A DNA stretch of 34,652 bases from Sneathiella sp. (lineage in GTDB: Bacteria > Pseudomonadota > Alphaproteobacteria > Sneathiellales > Sneathiellaceae): assembly GCF_029233945.1 (NCBI RefSeq), contig NZ_JARGOQ010000039.1:1-34652 (forward strand), given 5' to 3'. Shown piece by piece: positions 34,191 to 34,652 of this stretch. The notes below the pieces were generated by a model. The model saw nothing but the letters and a program-made list of their open reading frames with translations. It did not search any database and was not told the origin of the DNA. The position numbers and the translations under genes are program-made. The number at the start of each line of letters is the position of its first letter. Within the stretch, counting starts at the first letter, position 1.

Positions 34191-34652
34191 CTACCTGCTT
34201 TTTGCCGCCTGCCCGTCCTGTATAAAACTGCGGATAGCCTGAAGGAGTTCCGGTTCCGCAAACTCGCTGGCGGCCTCCTTGATTGTTGATGGTGGATTGG
34301 CGAGCAGATCCTCAAGAACGGTGCCGAGTTCGGTCTCATCTTTCGCAACAAAAATCCCGCTGCGCCGGGCGAATTGCTCCGCCGTTGCAATCTGGTGATC
34401 GTTGCGGGTTTCTTTAAACGCACCCTTGCGCGGCATGATCAACAACGGCTTCTTCATTGTCAGCGCGGTAATGATCGTTCCCATGCCGGCGTGGGCGACA
34501 ATTAGGTCTGCCTCCTCAAACCGGCTTTTAAAGCCATCGGGATCGAGAAAGCTCTGCCAGGCGAAATTCCGGGGTTTATACCCCTCCTCACCCAGCTCCG
34601 CCACTTGCGCAAATATATCTTTATAACCCGATTCCAGTGCCCAGTTATCGAG
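34191..34652 (-). CDS. GT28 C-terminal-type glycosyltransferase (partial, runs off right edge)
   Basis: The C-terminal ~154 codons of a leftward gene whose start lies beyond the window; the frame stays open to the last base. The visible product reads LDNWALESGYKDIFAQVAEL, then ADLIVAHAGMGTIITALTMKKPLLIMPR, then NDHQIATAEQFARR. This is the UDP-sugar-binding half of the GT28/MurG-like fold (PssE/Alg13/EpsF type), which often works with a separate membrane partner subunit. Only about 20-30 residues are probably missing if it is a single-domain enzyme. It adds a sugar to the exopolysaccharide precursor by analogy with PssDE-type pairs; the partner would be just outside the window. Confidence 0.85.
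   Translation of the reverse strand, partial: LDNWALESGYKDIFAQVAELGEEGYKPRNFAWQSFLDPDGFKSRFEEADLIVAHAGMGTIITALTMKKPLLIMPRKGAFKETRNDHQIATAEQFARRSGIFVAKDETELGTVLEDLLANPPSTIKEAASEFAEPELLQAIRSFIQDGQAAKSR

Overview
The window looks like a chromosomal segment of a Gram-negative alphaproteobacterium, probably marine or otherwise free-living. Three things suggest this: a ~1,600-residue NAD-dependent glutamate dehydrogenase, a 52-residue DUF1674/SDHAF4-type protein, and the rsmB-rpe-heparinase-like-purH gene order, which I recall as common in that class. A narrower placement (Sneathiella/Rhodospirillales-like) is only a guess. I saw no transposase, integrase, tRNA, rRNA or CRISPR array.

Left part (1-14,557) is mostly housekeeping. 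It holds an EamA-type permease, a small DUF1674 gene, rsmB, rpe overlapping a heparinase II/III-family gene, a convergent tviB-type nucleotide-sugar dehydrogenase, purH followed by a YbjQ-family gene, a convergent UMF1-type MFS transporter, and the very long NAD-glutamate dehydrogenase gene.

Middle part (14,558-21,210) is accessory. A secreted glycoside-hydrolase-like protein is translationally coupled to a PP1/ApaH-type metallophosphatase. Next comes a small protein ending in a VPLPA/PEP-CTERM-like exosortase sorting tail, with its own terminator and an upstream 18-bp dyad. A very AT-rich 0.8-kb region then precedes a 918-residue signal-less protein made of a parallel beta-helix, two acidic Pro/Glu repeat linkers and two LamG-like domains. 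A bidirectional terminator closes this part.

Right part (21,211-34,652) is an exopolysaccharide and secretion locus. A leftward group encodes a type I secretion ABC transporter and its membrane-fusion protein, a GT4 and two paralogous GT2 glycosyltransferases. A rightward pair encodes a Wza-like export lipoprotein and a PEP-CTERM-system-type outer-membrane beta-barrel. A leftward pair encodes a PrsT-like TPR lipoprotein and an ExeA-like ATPase. A GT28-type glycosyltransferase runs off the right edge. The right-hand genes match the usual companions of exosortase/PEP-CTERM exopolysaccharide loci, but no exosortase, chain-length regulator, tyrosine kinase or polymerase/flippase lies in the window.

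Working hypothesis: the locus makes and exports a surface polysaccharide (TviB could supply a uronic-acid sugar nucleotide). The type I system would secrete the beta-helix/LamG protein to bind or modify that polymer, the CTERM protein would be anchored by an exosortase encoded elsewhere, and the GH-like protein would trim the polymer in the envelope. The family assignments are fairly firm; the coupling between the parts is inference.
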